Below are positions 17,285-25,217 of a stretch of 64,000 nt of DNA, piece after piece (position 1 is the first letter of the stretch; the number at the start of each line of letters is the position of its first letter). Both the position numbers and the translations under genes were made by a program. The notes under the pieces were generated by a model. That model saw nothing but the letters and a program-made list of their open reading frames with translations. It was not told the origin of the DNA and ran no database searches. The DNA lies in assembly GCA_051162045.1 (NCBI GenBank), contig JBISDI010000018.1. One strand, written 5' to 3'. Source of the stretch: Anaerozeibacter quisquiliarum. GTDB taxonomy: Bacteria; Bacillota; Clostridia; Christensenellales; Aristaeellaceae.

Positions 17285-18379
17285 TTAGCGTTGCTCAAGC
17301 GATACCCGAATGATCGCCTTCTGACGGCTCTTGCCCAGGAACTCCTCGGCCGCGACGAAGAAGATGATGACCGCCTGCAGCATTGTGACGAGCTCGATCG
17401 GGATGCTGGTGTTGGTGTTCAGCACCGAAGCCGCCGTGCGTATGTACGCCAGCACAAAGGCCGTCAGCGGAACAAATATCGGATGCTTTTTCGCCATGAC
17501 CGCGATGATAAGGCCGTCCATGCCGATGTTGGTCAAAACCGCGGGCAGCTGGTACTGGTCGTACGCGCCAAAGTTCTCCACGGCGCTCGCAACCCCGGCG
17601 AATAGGCCGCCCAGTACCTGCCCCATGAAGGGCGTGACGTTGGTGTTGATGCCGGCGTACTTCGCGAAAGAGGGGTTTGAACCGGTGATGCGAATCTCCG
17701 CGCCCATCTTTGTACGATAGAAGATCAGACAGGCGATCGCCACGCCGATCAGCGCGACCCATATACCCTCGCTCAGGTTGGTATTGCCCCAGTATCGGCT
17801 AAAGCGCATGGCGTCGGGATACTTCGGCGTCACGATGTAGGAATTGCTGCGGTCGGCGATGGTGTTTCGGATCACCGCCAAGGTGATGTACATGCACACC
17901 GTATTCAAGATGACCGATGTGACCGTTTCGCTGGCCCCCAGCTTTTCGCGGCCAAAGGCCGGAATCATGGCCACCAGCCCTCCGGTAATCGCGCAGCTCG
18001 CCACGATGATGAGCTGGTTGACGATCTTCGGCAGGCCGGGCATGACGTTCAGCCCGAAGCCGGTGCCGAACATGACCAACAGGATCGGCAGGGGGGCGAT
18101 GTTGATGATGCCTTCGCCGATCATGCTGAAACGCCCGCTGGCGTAGACAAAGCACATGCCGCAGCCGGTCAGCATGTAGGGCGCCATGCGGGAAAGCACC
18201 TGGGCGAAGCGGCGCCTGCTGGTAAACGGACCGATGGCGAAATTGTACAGCGCGTCCTGCCATCCCTCCACGCCGGTCAGCATCACGATGATTACCAGGC
18301 ACAGCGTGTACGCGATGACGATGCCCAGCACGACGCGCAAGGCCTCATACATATAGTCGATTCTCTGAACCTTTTTCAA
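17285..18379 (-). CDS. BMP/nucleoside-type ABC importer permease (YufP/NupP-like)
   Basis: A 364-residue permease of the same importer class as the neighbouring gene. Features are a hydrophobic first helix (VVLGIVIAYTLCLVIIVML), FSMIGEGIINIAPLPILLVM and the loop ITGSNPSFAKYAGINTN that contacts the ATPase. The start is TTG 18379, preceded by GAGGGGGGAC; it overlaps the ATPase stop by 4 bases, so translation is coupled. YufP/NupP-type permeases take up nucleosides or nucleoside-like molecules in characterised systems; with sugar kinases and SIS enzymes downstream, a glycosylated compound is a reasonable substrate class (inference). Confidence 0.9.
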   Translation of the reverse strand: MKKVQRIDYMYEALRVVLGIVIAYTLCLVIIVMLTGVEGWQDALYNFAIGPFTSRRRFAQVLSRMAPYMLTGCGMCFVYASGRFSMIGEGIINIAPLPILLVMFGTGFGLNVMPGLPKIVNQLIIVASCAITGGLVAMIPAFGREKLGASETVTSVILNTVCMYITLAVIRNTIADRSNSYIVTPKYPDAMRFSRYWGNTNLSEGIWVALIGVAIACLIFYRTKMGAEIRITGSNPSFAKYAGINTNVTPFMGQVLGGLFAGVASAVENFGAYDQYQLPAVLTNIGMDGLIIAVMAKKHPIFVPLTAFVLAYIRTAASVLNTNTSIPIELVTMLQAVIIFFVAAEEFLGKSRQKAIIRVSLEQR

Positions 18380-19926
18380 AACAAGTCCCCCCTCTCCTCC
18401 GGAGACATCCGCTTGACGCCCAGCATGTACTCGCCCAGGGTGTTGCCGGAAACGCCCTTGACGTCCAAGAACTGCGCGACGATCTCCCCGTCCTTCATGA
18501 CAAGCAGGCGGTCCGAAACCTCCATGATCTCAGAAAGGTCCGACGATATGAGCAAGACGGCGGCATTGTCCTCTCGGGTGCACTTGACCAGCAGCCGGCG
18601 AATCAGGTCGGAGGTGCCGACGTCGATGCCGCGGGTGGGCTGGTTGGCGATGATGAAGTTGGCGTCGCCGGAAAACTCGCGGGCCACGATCACCTTCTGA
18701 ATGTTGCCGCCGGACAGGAACTTCACATTTTCATTGCCGCCCGTGCAGGCAATCTCGAATTTTTCGATGCACCCGTTGACAAACTCGTCCAGCTTCTTCA
18801 TGCTCAGCAACTGGCCCTTATTGAACCGGCCGCTGGCCAGGTAGGTGGCGAGGATGTTGTCGCGGATGGACAGCGTGCTTGCCATGCCAAACTTCATGCG
18901 GTCCTCGGAGATGTGCGCAAGCCCCAGTTTCCGGATCTCGGCGATGCTCTTCTCGCCCGTTTCCTCGCCGTTGAGCGTAACCTGGCCGGAGGTGCGCTTG
19001 AGCAGCCCGGAGAGGATCTCGGACAGTTCGGTTTGACCGTTGCCCTCCACGCCCGCGATGCCCACGACCTCGCCGGCGCGCACGCCGAAGGACAGGTCGT
19101 TGAGGACGCGCTTGCCGAAATCGTCCAGGTAATTCAGCCCTTCCACATGCAGGACGGTCCTCCCCGGCTGCGCCCCTTCCTTGTCGATGGTCAGGTCGAC
19201 CTCCCGCTCTACCATCATCTTGGATAGCTTCGCCGGGTCGAGCTCCTCGATGTCGGCGTTGCCGGTCAATTTGCCGTGGCGCAGCACGGTCACGCGGTCG
19301 CACAGCTCCATGACCTCGTCCAGCTTGTGCGAAATGAAGATGATGCCGTAGCCCATGTCCCGAAGATGCTTGAGCTGCGCAAACAGCTCTCGGGTCTCCT
19401 GAGGGGTGAGCACGGCGGTGGGTTCGTCCAGAATCAGCACCTTGACCCCGCGGGCCAAGGCCTTCAGCAGTTCCACCTTCTGCTTCTGGCCAACCGTGAG
19501 GTCGCGGATCAGCATATCGGAATTGACCCCGAGGCCGTACTTGTCGCTGACCTCCTGGGTCATTCGGATGGCCGCCTTGCCGTCGAAAATGAAGCCGGGG
19601 CCCGGTTCCATGCCGAGCACCACATTTTCCGCAACCGTCAGATTGGGCACCTGCATGAAGTGCTGATGCACCATGCCAACACCCTTGGCGATGGCGTCCA
19701 GCGGACCCGCGATGTGAACTTCCTCGCCGTCGATGTAGATCTTCCCTGCCTGGCAGTTTTCCAAGCCGAAGAGGATCTTCATCAGCGTCGTCTTGCCGGC
19801 GCCGTTCTCGCCGATCAGGGCGTGAATCTCATTCGCATTTACTGAAAGGGTCACATCGCTGTTGGCCCTGAAGCCGTTGGGGTATATCTTGGTGATCCCT
19901 TCCATTCTCAGAAGTTCTCTCGCCAT
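18376..19926 (-). CDS. ABC importer ATPase with two nucleotide-binding domains (YufO/NupO-like)
   Basis: A 516-residue duplicated ATPase. The first domain has Walker A GENGAGKTTLMK, a modified signature LTVGQKQKVELLKAL and Walker B LILDEPTAVLTP. The second domain has a degenerate Walker A (GVEGNGQTELSEIL) and the signature LSGGNIQKVIVARE, which is the usual state for this family. ATG 19926 follows GAAGGAAC. It energises the two permeases that follow. A strong hairpin (19966-20000) lies between it and the upstream binding-protein gene. Confidence 0.93.
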   Translation of the reverse strand: MARELLRMEGITKIYPNGFRANSDVTLSVNANEIHALIGENGAGKTTLMKILFGLENCQAGKIYIDGEEVHIAGPLDAIAKGVGMVHQHFMQVPNLTVAENVVLGMEPGPGFIFDGKAAIRMTQEVSDKYGLGVNSDMLIRDLTVGQKQKVELLKALARGVKVLILDEPTAVLTPQETRELFAQLKHLRDMGYGIIFISHKLDEVMELCDRVTVLRHGKLTGNADIEELDPAKLSKMMVEREVDLTIDKEGAQPGRTVLHVEGLNYLDDFGKRVLNDLSFGVRAGEVVGIAGVEGNGQTELSEILSGLLKRTSGQVTLNGEETGEKSIAEIRKLGLAHISEDRMKFGMASTLSIRDNILATYLASGRFNKGQLLSMKKLDEFVNGCIEKFEIACTGGNENVKFLSGGNIQKVIVAREFSGDANFIIANQPTRGIDVGTSDLIRRLLVKCTREDNAAVLLISSDLSEIMEVSDRLLVMKDGEIVAQFLDVKGVSGNTLGEYMLGVKRMSPEERGDLF

Positions 19927-19965
19927 GCTCTCACGTTCCTTCTTTGAATGCTCTCTTAAATGAAG

Positions 19966-20000
19966 GGAGGGGCGAGGGAAGGTCCTTCCCTCGCCCCTCC
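19966..20000 (-). terminator. Intercistronic hairpin after the binding-protein gene
   Basis: A perfect 14-base stem (GGAGGGGCGAGGGA and its complement) with a 7-base loop, 10 bases after the stop of the BMP binding-protein gene and before the ATPase gene. No T-run follows, so it is more likely a partial terminator or an mRNA-protecting hairpin that raises binding-protein yield over the rest of the operon. Confidence 0.65.
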
Positions 20001-20009
20001 GGAACGTCC

Positions 20010-21137
20010 TTATTTTGCAAACTCGGCGTCGGGATTGTCGCGGTAGGCGGCAAAGGCTTCGTAGCTGTCGAAATCATAGTAGGAAGGAACCACGATCTCG
20101 CCGGTGCCAATCTTCTCGATGATCTCCTTCAACTTGGCCTGCACATCGGCCGGGACATTGTTCAGGAAGTTTTCGTTCTCCAGGTAGCCGACGCCGTTTT
20201 TGCAGACGCCCCATACCTGGTTGCCAGGGGCGATGGAATGGTCGCCCTTCACGCTGTCGATGATCGCCATCGCAGAGGACGCGATGTTCTTGGTGATCGA
20301 GGTCAGGATGTTCTGGTAGCCGACGGCCGAGGAAGCGTCCTTGTCGGCCAGGCCCTTGAAGTAGGACCACTGGTCGTAGTCACAGCCCATGATGAAGTAG
20401 CCGTTCGCGATACCGCCGTGCTCCTCCGCGGCCTGAGCGCCGGCCAGCATCATCTGCGCGGTGATCGGCCACACGGCGTCGCAGCCGTTGTCGTACATGA
20501 CGTTCATCGCTTCGTAGACGGCGGACATGCTGGTCTCGGCCATGTAGGAGTGCATCCAGGAGATGTCCAGACCCATCTCCTTCTTCGCATACTTCACGCC
20601 GGCCAGCCAGCCGGTGCTGAAGTCGTTTAGAATGGGGCTGTCGGCCGAGATGCAGCCGATCTTGCCCTTCTTGGTCATGAGCGCCTGCAAAATGGCCGCC
20701 ATGAAAGAGGACTCGTTCTGCGCGAAGGTAATGCCGTAGGCATTGGGCTGGTTGAACGTGACGCCCTTGCCGACATCATAATGGATAAAGGTCGTATCGG
20801 GATACTGCGCGGCGGCCTCGTCGATGATGTTCTCAATGTACCAAGTGGGGCCGAAAAAATAATCGTAATGCGTGGTCTCCAGTGCATCCCAGAAGCAGTT
20901 GACGGCCAAGGCGGGGTCGTATGCGCCGTACTCGACGAGGGTGTACTCCATGTTGTACTTCTCGGCGATCTCCTGAACGGCACGGTGACCCATGTCGGAC
21001 AGACCAAAGTCGCCGATGAAGGCGGTGAAGAACAGAATCTTCTCCTTCTTGCCTTCGGCGGCGGCTCCGGCGGCACCGGACACAGCGAGTGCGAAACTCA
21101 TTACGAGAACCAGGAACAACGCGACAACCTTTTTCAT
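20010..21137 (-). CDS. BMP-family ABC importer substrate-binding protein
   Basis: A 375-residue exported protein. Residues 1-27 are a signal peptide (MKKVVALFLVLVMSFALAVS...AAA) without a lipobox cysteine, which is unusual for BMP proteins in Gram-positives and may mean another anchoring mode. The mature part shows KILFFTAFIGDFGLSDMGHR, FGPTWYIENIIDEAA and the ENFLNNVPADVQAKLKE tail typical of the BMP (basic membrane protein/Med) family. GGGGAGGCAGAAG precedes ATG 21137. It is the first gene of the long minus-strand operon, so its ligand should be the operon's substrate. Confidence 0.92.
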   Translation of the reverse strand: MKKVVALFLVLVMSFALAVSGAAGAAAEGKKEKILFFTAFIGDFGLSDMGHRAVQEIAEKYNMEYTLVEYGAYDPALAVNCFWDALETTHYDYFFGPTWYIENIIDEAAAQYPDTTFIHYDVGKGVTFNQPNAYGITFAQNESSFMAAILQALMTKKGKIGCISADSPILNDFSTGWLAGVKYAKKEMGLDISWMHSYMAETSMSAVYEAMNVMYDNGCDAVWPITAQMMLAGAQAAEEHGGIANGYFIMGCDYDQWSYFKGLADKDASSAVGYQNILTSITKNIASSAMAIIDSVKGDHSIAPGNQVWGVCKNGVGYLENENFLNNVPADVQAKLKEIIEKIGTGEIVVPSYYDFDSYEAFAAYRDNPDAEFAK

Positions 21138-21436
21138 TCTTCTGCCTCCCCATGAATGTTTGTCTATATCCGCGCCTACGTCGCGCAAATACCTTGTGCG
21201 CAAGGGACATCATTTCGCAAATTTTAGATCACTGCGAACATCCCCGCCCGCATCATTGTTATAAATACAACTTCTACCATCTGCATAAAATTAATCCATT
21301 TATTGCAGCAAGTTTTGGATAATTGTTGTTCAATCGTGTCGCTTTATGATGCAATCGCATATTTCTCCGTTTGAAACGTCTTGTCAATAGCCATTCCCAA
21401 AAGCAATCGAAATGGGACGATATGTTTTTTGCGCAT

Positions 21437-21494
21437 GTTCGTATGGATAACAGTGGCGAATTTCTTGTTCGTATTGTTGTATCGATTTCAACAA
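21437..21494. promoter_or_regulatory. Candidate DeoR-type operator repeats
   Basis: GTTCGTAT occurs twice in direct orientation (21437-21444 and 21467-21474), exactly 30 bases apart, about three helical turns. The second copy abuts the inverted repeat TTGTTG-N9-CAACAA (21474-21494), whose centre contains ATCGAT. The site is 27 bases upstream of the deoR -35 box and is a good candidate for binding of the adjacent regulator. Confidence 0.45.
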
Positions 21495-21520
21495 ACGATA
21501 GAACTCGGCAATATTTGGTA

Positions 21521-21549
21521 TTGTCACGCCCGCAAGGATGGTATATGAT
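21521..21549 (+). promoter_or_regulatory. Sigma-A-type promoter of the deoR-family gene
   Basis: TTGTCA (21521-21526), a 17-base spacer and TATGAT (21544-21549) each match the consensus at five of six positions. It lies about 70 bases before the chosen start. Confidence 0.6.
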
Positions 21550-21619
21550 GTACATTGTCAGGATTCCATTCGTTTGTCGTGACTTCTCGCCATACCACAG
21601 CACAAAGGAGATGATGTTT

Positions 21620-22369
21620 TTGAGCAATGCCTATCGTCTTGATCAAATCTATACCATCTTGCTGCGAAAGGGCAGCGCCACCATCGAAGAGCTCTCCCAG
21701 AGCTTCCATGTCACGCCGACCACCATCCGCAGGGATCTGTTGGTGCTGGAGGAAAGGAACCTAATCTACCGCTCCAGAGGTTCGGCTCACGTCAAGGACA
21801 GCGAAGAAACTGTCGCCGGCATCTTTGATGAGGAGCAGAAGCGCATCGCGGCGACGGCGGCCAAATTTGTCGCAAGCGGTACCACCCTGTCGCTGGATTC
21901 CGGCCGCACGGTAAATGCCATCATCAGCCATCTGCTGAACGACGACCGGATCACCGATCTGGACATCGTGACCCACTCCATGTCATCCGCCTTGTACGCC
22001 GCCCAAAAATACAATGTATCGATTCCGGGTGGCGCATTGTTCAAGAAGATGGATACGATTCTGGGCCTGGAGGTCGAAGAGTTCTATCGGAAGATCAATG
22101 TGGACATCGCCTTTCTCGGCAGCACGGGTGTCCACAACTGCGCGGGGCTTACGCTGTCCTATCCCATCCAGCTGACGGTCAAGAAGGCCTCCGCCGAATG
22201 CGCGGACAAGCGCATTGCGGTCTTGGATTCATCCAAATTTATCCGCCGGGGCATCTACGTGTTTTGCGATTGGCATGACATTGATACCCTGGTCACGACC
22301 AAGACCGATGAGAACGAGGCGCAACTGGACCGCATCGCAAAACAGGGGGTCAGCATTGTCCTGGCGTAA
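21620..22369 (+). CDS. DeoR-family transcriptional regulator
   Basis: A protein of about 249 residues with an N-terminal DeoR helix-turn-helix (LDQIYTILLRKGSATIEELS followed by VTPTTIRRDLLVLEERN) and a C-terminal sugar-phosphate-sensing DeoRC domain (SGTTLSLDSGRTVNAII, DIAFLGSTGVH, KRIAVLDSSKF). DeoR proteins usually repress sugar operons and release DNA on binding a phosphorylated sugar. I favour TTG 21620, 9 bases after AAAGGAG; ATG 21611 and 21614 are too close to that site. It diverges from the ABC/SIS/PfkB operon and is its likely repressor. Confidence 0.9.
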   Translation: MSNAYRLDQIYTILLRKGSATIEELSQSFHVTPTTIRRDLLVLEERNLIYRSRGSAHVKDSEETVAGIFDEEQKRIAATAAKFVASGTTLSLDSGRTVNAIISHLLNDDRITDLDIVTHSMSSALYAAQKYNVSIPGGALFKKMDTILGLEVEEFYRKINVDIAFLGSTGVHNCAGLTLSYPIQLTVKKASAECADKRIAVLDSSKFIRRGIYVFCDWHDIDTLVTTKTDENEAQLDRIAKQGVSIVLA

Positions 22370-22464
22370 TGCCAATCCACATTACCGCTCGCACGATTGA
22401 CAGGTTCCGGTGACTGGGCTATATTGGAACCGGGGTATATCATCATTCAGAAATGAGATCTGTC

Positions 22465-22905
22465 ATGAAAATCCTGGTCGATGCCGACGCCTGCCCGGTC
22501 AAACAGATCATCGTCCGGCTGGCAAGACAAGGAAGCGTTCCCGTCACCATGCTGATGGACACATCCCATGAACATAACGACGGGTACAGCCAAGTAATAA
22601 CGGTAGACAAGCAGGCCGACAGCGTGGACTACGCTCTGATGGGCCTCCTGACCCGCGAGGATATCGTCGTGACGCAGGACTTTGGACTTGCCGCCATGGT
22701 GCTGGGCAAGGGCGCGAGGGCCGTCAACCAAAACGGGTTGGTCTTTACGAATGAGAACATTGATAAGCTGCTGTTGGAGCGGCACATCGGGCAAAAGGTG
22801 CGCAGGGGCGGCGGCAGAACCAAGGGCCCGCCAAAGCGCACGAAGGAAGATGATGCCCGGTTTGAGGCCGCATTTGTACGACTGTTATCCGGGCGGCGGA
22901 TATGA
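22465..22905 (+). CDS. YaiI/YqxD-family (UPF0178, DUF188) protein
   Basis: A 146-residue protein that starts MKILVDADACPVK, the family hallmark, and continues with VDYALMGLLTREDIVVTQDFG and RRGGGRTKGPPKR. The fold is a PIN-like nuclease relative; no function is established. ATG 22465 is chosen over the in-frame ATG 22453 because the family begins at MKI. It is a single gene between the deoR gene and an IS relic and is not clearly tied to either neighbour. Confidence 0.9.
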   Translation: MKILVDADACPVKQIIVRLARQGSVPVTMLMDTSHEHNDGYSQVITVDKQADSVDYALMGLLTREDIVVTQDFGLAAMVLGKGARAVNQNGLVFTNENIDKLLLERHIGQKVRRGGGRTKGPPKRTKEDDARFEAAFVRLLSGRRI

Positions 22906-22961
22906 ATGCAGCGTTCCGGGGACGGCCCGTCGGGCTTACGGCGGGAGCAGGAACCGAATCC

Positions 22962-23139
22962 ATGGAGGACATCCGGGAATTCTTTCGGGCGATGATCGGC
23001 GGTTTCGTAGATAGGGGACTGGAGGGCGGGCTGGACGGGCAGCCGCCTATTTCAAGTACCCGGAGAGATTCGCGGAATCATCCATACGGCCAACACCATT
23101 GAGGGCTTCAACCGCCAGCTCCGCAAAGTCGCCAAGGCC
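22962..23139 (+). pseudogene. IS256-family transposase relic (internally deleted, frameshifted)
   Basis: Two pieces of an IS256/mutator transposase are joined. The first (from ATG 22962) reads MEDIREFFRAMIGGFVDR and then LEGGLDGQ, which matches the N-terminal helix region. The second reads YFKYPE (23048-23065), then in the next frame EIRGIIHTANTIEGFNRQLR and KVAKA (23065-23139), matching the C-terminal block. Restoring one missing G in the GAG-GAG codon pair at about 23063-23068 gives a continuous YFKYPEEIR. The catalytic middle (several hundred residues) is absent. No terminal inverted repeats could be assigned with confidence. Confidence 0.75.
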
Positions 23140-23346
23140 GATCTATCATTCAGTATGCCAACCCCGGCACCCTCTGCCAAGCGCAGCGTGGAAGACTCCG
23201 CCTACACCTGAAAGAAGACCATCCGCAAATGCCATAACATTATAATAATCCGAGCCGATAGAGGGCGGAATGGTAGCCAAACGGCTTGGTTTGTTGAGTT
23301 TTCCCGTATCAGTTGCACAATGCGCAACCGTGTTTCGGTTATGAGG

Positions 23347-23375
23347 TTGTAGGTGGCCGATGGCTTTGCTATACT
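23347..23375 (+). promoter_or_regulatory. Candidate promoter for the ThDP-enzyme operon
   Basis: TATACT (23370-23375) is a good -10 box, 17 bases after a weak -35 (TTGTAG). It ends 40 bases before the first start codon of the operon. A short inverted repeat (GTTGC...GCAAC) lies about 30 bases upstream. The weak -35 suggests activator dependence. Confidence 0.4.
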
Positions 23376-23415
23376 TACCTCGTCTTAAGCAGATTAGGCA
23401 AGGGAGCGTAGCGAC

Positions 23416-25203
23416 ATGAAATTGACGGGCGGGCAGATCGTAGTCAAATACCTGGAAAAAGAGGGCGTGCCCTACGCGCTGGGCATTCCCGGTCACGGCG
23501 TGCTGGGCTTTTTCGATGCGCTGCGCGAAAGCGGCCGGTCGGGCGGCATCAAGTATTTGCAAGTCAAGCACGAGCAGACGGCGCTTCACATTGCAGACGG
23601 CTATTTTCGCATCAAGCAAGAGCCGCTGTGCGTGTTTACCTCGATCGGGCCGGGGGCGATGAACACGGCGATCGGGTTGGCGACAGCCTATGTCGATTCG
23701 AGCGCGATCTTCCAGGTGTCGGGCGACACGCATGTGCAGATGAAAGGCGTCGGCGTACTGCAGGAAATCGAGCGCTATCAGGACTCAAACTTCCTGCGCG
23801 CGCTCGAGCCGCTGTGCAAGCGCGCCTGGCGCGCCGAGTCGGTCGGGCAGCTGCCGCGCATCATGCAGCGCGCGTTCAACCAGATGCTCGGCGGGCGCAG
23901 GGGCCCGGTGGTGCTGGCGCTGCCGATGAACGTGCAGGCGGACGCGCTCGAAACCCAGTTGCCCGAGCCCGCAAAGCACCGCGCGTTGCGCGCGGGGGCA
24001 GGCGATGAAGGGCTGATTCGCCGCGCGGCGGAGTTGATGCGCGGCGCCAAGCGCCCGGTGATCCTGGCCGGCGGCGCGCTGTTCGGCGCGGAGGACCGGC
24101 TGGTCGAGCTGGCCGAACGGTGGGGCGCGGCGGTCATCACCACCATGGCGAGCAAGAGCGTGTTCCCCGAGGATCATCCGCTCAATGGGTTTCACACCGG
24201 CTCCAAGGGCACGCCGGTCGGGCTGCGGTTGACCCAGACCGCCGATGTGGTGCTGGCGCTGGGCACGCGCTTTGCCGACGAGACCACCTGCTCGTACCGC
24301 TACGGCGCGGGATTCAAATTCCCCGATACCCGCCTGATCCACGTGGACATCGAGCCGGGCGAGTTGGGGAAAAACTACCCATGCGACGTAGGGGTGCTGG
24401 GCGACGTCCAAACGGTGATGGGGCAGCTGCTGACCGCCTACGGCGACGCGGCGACCGGGCGCGAGGCCTATCACGCCGAGATGGCCGAGCTCAAGGCGCA
24501 ATGGCGGCGCTCGCTCAAGGACAAACGCGCGGTACACCATGAGCAGATCACCATATCCCAGCTGATCGGAGAATTGAACGAGTGCCTGCCGGAGGGCGCG
24601 ATCCTCGCGACCTCTTCGGGCAATACGCAGGCGCAGGCGTTTCAGGAGTTTGCGTTCAAAAAGGGGCAACGGCACCTGACGAGCGGCGGATTCTCGACGA
24701 TGGGCTGGGCCATGCCGGCCGCGATCGGCGCGAAATTGGCCGCCCCCGACGCGCCCGTCATCGCGCTGATGGGCGACGGCGACTTCATGATGACCATGCA
24801 GGAGCTTACGTTCCTGAAACAATACGACGTGCCGGTGGTGGTGATCGTGGCCGACAACAGCGGCTGGATGGCCATTAAGGACTTGCAATCGGACGTGCTG
24901 GGCGTCGAGCACACCTTCGGCAACGACTTTGAGGCGGACGGCGCGCCCTACTCGCCCGACTTTGCCGAGATCGCCCGTTCGTTCGGCATCGCGTCGGAGC
25001 GCCTGTCACAGCCGGGCGAGCTTAAGGGCGCGCTGAAGCGGGCGCTCGAGGGCGGCAAGCCGACGCTGCTGCACGTGCGCGTGTGCCGCGAATACCCGCA
25101 CTCCGGCGGCGAGGCATTCGGCTGGTGGGATGTGCCGGTACCGGCCTATATGGAACAGCGCCGCGCCGCATACCTCGAGGGGCTCGGCCAGGAAACGGTG
25201 TGA
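23416..25203 (+). CDS. Thiamine-diphosphate enzyme of the acetolactate-synthase superfamily
   Basis: A 595-residue three-domain ThDP enzyme. The activating Glu53 sits in VKHEQTALHIADGY, the central domain has PVILAGGALFGAEDRL, and the cofactor motif begins at Gly453 (GDGDFMMTMQELTFLKQYDV...VADN). These match the acetohydroxyacid synthase / glyoxylate carboligase / IolD group; the Glu excludes a Gcl-type active site. No regulatory small subunit is nearby, and the position at the head of a catabolic operon speaks against branched-chain synthesis. It may cleave or ligate a 2-oxo intermediate of a cyclitol or sugar acid (inference). AAGGGAG lies 9 bases upstream of ATG 23416. Confidence 0.85.
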   Translation: MKLTGGQIVVKYLEKEGVPYALGIPGHGVLGFFDALRESGRSGGIKYLQVKHEQTALHIADGYFRIKQEPLCVFTSIGPGAMNTAIGLATAYVDSSAIFQVSGDTHVQMKGVGVLQEIERYQDSNFLRALEPLCKRAWRAESVGQLPRIMQRAFNQMLGGRRGPVVLALPMNVQADALETQLPEPAKHRALRAGAGDEGLIRRAAELMRGAKRPVILAGGALFGAEDRLVELAERWGAAVITTMASKSVFPEDHPLNGFHTGSKGTPVGLRLTQTADVVLALGTRFADETTCSYRYGAGFKFPDTRLIHVDIEPGELGKNYPCDVGVLGDVQTVMGQLLTAYGDAATGREAYHAEMAELKAQWRRSLKDKRAVHHEQITISQLIGELNECLPEGAILATSSGNTQAQAFQEFAFKKGQRHLTSGGFSTMGWAMPAAIGAKLAAPDAPVIALMGDGDFMMTMQELTFLKQYDVPVVVIVADNSGWMAIKDLQSDVLGVEHTFGNDFEADGAPYSPDFAEIARSFGIASERLSQPGELKGALKRALEGGKPTLLHVRVCREYPHSGGEAFGWWDVPVPAYMEQRRAAYLEGLGQETV

Positions 25204-25217
25204 CGGAGGAAGACGCT

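Larger units (their letters stand above)
21138..21619. other. Divergent regulatory region, ABC operon / deoR-family gene
   Basis: An AT-rich 480-base gap that stands out against its GC-rich neighbours. The deoR-side promoter (21521-21549) and repeat motifs (21437-21494) are listed separately. For the minus-strand operon I see a perfect TTGACA (complement at 21379-21384), but only a weak -10. An ATG far upstream in the deoR frame (21371) is rejected as a start because the intervening residues do not belong to the family. Confidence 0.5.

Noticed and set aside
21371..21619. Starting the DeoR protein 80 or more residues earlier
   Set aside because: The promoter and ribosome site lie inside that stretch, and DeoR proteins begin right before the helix-turn-helix.
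23785..24912. A long minus-strand frame opposite the ThDP enzyme
   Set aside because: Same reason: a codon-bias shadow of a gene with clear cofactor motifs.
23416..25203. Calling the ThDP enzyme IolD or a biosynthetic acetolactate synthase
   Set aside because: It lacks clear IolD-specific sequence that I can recognise, and there is no regulatory subunit or other branched-chain gene nearby, so only the superfamily is safe.
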